Below are positions 62,485 through 64,000 of a stretch of DNA of 64,000 bases, piece after piece. Under the pieces are notes generated by a model. It saw nothing but the letters and a program-made list of their open reading frames with translations, made no database searches and was not told the origin of the DNA. Position 1 is the first letter of the stretch. Each line of letters begins with the position of its first letter. The DNA comes from Anticarsia gemmatalis (Eukaryota > Arthropoda > Insecta > Lepidoptera > Erebidae). The stretch spans positions 4,898,001-4,962,000 of the forward strand of contig NC_134763.1 in the NCBI RefSeq assembly GCF_050436995.1, in the 5' to 3' direction. The translations under genes were made by a program, and so were the position numbers.

Positions 62485-63157
62485 CTGTGAATAGAAAACT
62501 TTGTCTTTATAAGAAAAAAAGGCTGTAAAATATCGACGTCGATAAATGTTTAATGATAAGCTATGTCCCTCACATTCATAGACTATAATAATTATTATCT
62601 ATATTAGAAAACTTTTTCAAATACCTACCTAATTGTATTTTCAAAACTTAAGGATTAATCTGTACTATATTTTGTATCGCACCTTACTGACCAAAACAAA
62701 AAAAAAATGACACGGAATTTGTTGTTATATACTTTTATTTAAATATTAGGGTTTCCTTTTTTCTTTTTAAATAAAAGACTGTAGACTGTAAGATTTGAGC
62801 TATTTATAATTCAGACAGTCAACATTATTTATTTTCAGCTTGGTTTGGTGCTCGCCCACATTAATGCTAACAAAGAACATTATTTCAACATGAAAGTATC
62901 AATCATTTTTAGGTCTTCGTACGAAGATTACTCTTATTGATATCGAAAAGGTTTTCATGTATTACGTATATTAGATAATAGAGATTGAATCTGCGATACT
63001 TATTCATAGAGAATATATTAATATTTTCAACATAATTCTCTAATGTGGAACTCGATTTTATCACACGACATCATATACTCCAGGAATAAAAATGTATACA
63101 AATCGTAAAATTTTGCAAATAAATAAACAAAGTATATTAAGTGAGAAGTAGTGTCAC
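62485..63157. other. Intron between candidate exons A and B
   Basis: AT-rich; no coding features. Confidence 0.45.
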
Positions 63158-63275
63158 CTGTATTGTTCTCCCCTCTCGCTCGTTATTCGTGTTGTGTCGC
63201 GCTCTGAACACTCCGCGCGAAGTTTTTCCTCACCACGATACACCCACATGATGAAACCCCCTTTGTTTCCGAAAC
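63158..63275 (-). CDS. Candidate exon A, unidentified extracellular protein
   Basis: Acceptor tttgaacag, donor GTGACA, phase 1 to 2. The open frame reads FGNKGGFIMWVYRGEEKLRA, ECSERDTTRITSERGEQY, and the AG at its end completes an Arg codon with exon B. One cysteine and a WVY motif fit an extracellular module. Not an Ig or FN3 of Dscam type. Confidence 0.55.
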
Positions 63276-64000
63276 CTGTTCAAAATAAATATGTTAGCAC
63301 TGATCCACTTATTTCTGTTATTTGTTGTTTCAAAACTAAGTTGAGAATTATTCAGTAGTTTATCGGTCTATCGAGTCAATTGTGTAACGAGCCGAGGTAT
63401 TTTTCGTACAAAGTTTGACAGTGAATAACCGAAAGTGTCTTATAGCATTTGAAAAATTACTAAAGGAGCACTTAGATTAGCATAACGACTGAACTGCCAG
63501 GTTAGCGGCTGTTGTTCAACTACCGCAAAATGTGAAAGTCGGAAAACTTGAAAGAGCTATTGTGTGGTGTAACGCAAACTATTTGGAGGAAACCTCTATG
63601 CAAAATAACAGTCTAATATAGAATAGTTTTTGAAAAATATAGAGAGATAAAACCCACAGCCCCGTATTTTTTGCACTTGGCGCGTGTTTGTGCATACGTT
63701 ACGTTCCGAGTGTACTTGAGACAATTTATACCTTGACCTATCTACGCGATCAAATTGAACTCACGAAAGACGAAGTCAAGTAAATTTTATCAGGCAAGGA
63801 GGCGTTACTAGAGGTATTGTGCAAAAACGTAAAAATCGGTATTTTTATCGCGTCCGTTAGTATCTGTAATTGGTAGTTATTTACATTATTAACAGAATCT
63901 CACTTTGTGAACCTATAATTTATTTCATCTCAATATGGTTTTAGGTTGTCCAAACGATAGAGACTGGTCTGGACTGTTGCCGACACGTTGGTACAATTAA
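63276..64000. other. Window end without identified features
   Basis: No coding sequence is recognised on either strand. Confidence 0.45.

Noticed and set aside
1..64000. CRISPR arrays, bacterial operons, LTR retroviruses
   Set aside because: No spaced direct-repeat arrays, no prokaryotic gene spacing, and no LTR pair or retroviral polyprotein were seen.

Overview
The window looks like nuclear DNA from a lepidopteran insect (moth or butterfly). The DNA is AT-rich. Genes have short exons with GT/AG introns, and there is a Dscam-type neuronal adhesion receptor, a Methuselah-type ectodomain and an NDRG protein. The repeats fit too: RTE-type and CR1/Jockey-group LINEs, a 5S-rRNA-derived SINE, a mariner palindrome and a hAT-like MITE. 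No bacterial, plasmid or CRISPR feature is seen.

Layout, left to right. (1) 1-910: two 3'-end scraps of RTE LINEs and two candidate minus-strand exons of an unidentified gene. (2) 3,066-3,977: a two-exon plus-strand gene encoding only a Methuselah-like ectodomain, with a small hAT-like MITE in its intron. (3) 8,640-10,256: an intronless NDRG-family gene (MESK2/NDRG type) on the plus strand, with a GC-rich leader and an upstream ORF. (4) 10,450-18,600: gene-poor, with a tRNA-like SINE head and one GC-rich hairpin. (5) 18,609-45,419: 28 minus-strand exons of a Dscam-family gene covering Ig5 to Ig9, four FN3 domains, Ig10, two FN3 domains, a transmembrane helix and a cytoplasmic tail with a SPYATF motif. 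Exon phases join correctly at every junction but one, where two splice choices are possible. (6) 45,420-64,000: the 5' side of Dscam. The Ig1-Ig4 exons were not found. Three well-formed but non-Ig minus-strand exons occur here (54.9, 62.4 and 63.2 kb), along with a 1.6 kb mariner palindrome and several GC-rich non-coding islands.

The 10 kb Dscam intron between the last FN3 exon and the transmembrane exon holds a nested pair of LINEs. An RTE element with a largely open reading frame is split inside its endonuclease by a complete 6 kb CR1/Jockey-group LINE. The inner LINE has the most notable signal in the window. Its ORF2 has no AUG near its start. ORF1 ends over a perfect U UUA AAC slippery heptamer in frame, a -1 slip there enters ORF2 exactly, and a 9-bp perfect stem can form 15 nt downstream. 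This suggests a Gag-Pol-like -1 frameshift in a non-LTR retrotransposon.

Limits: exon borders come from reading splice consensus and phase by eye, and family names come from motif recognition without database searches.
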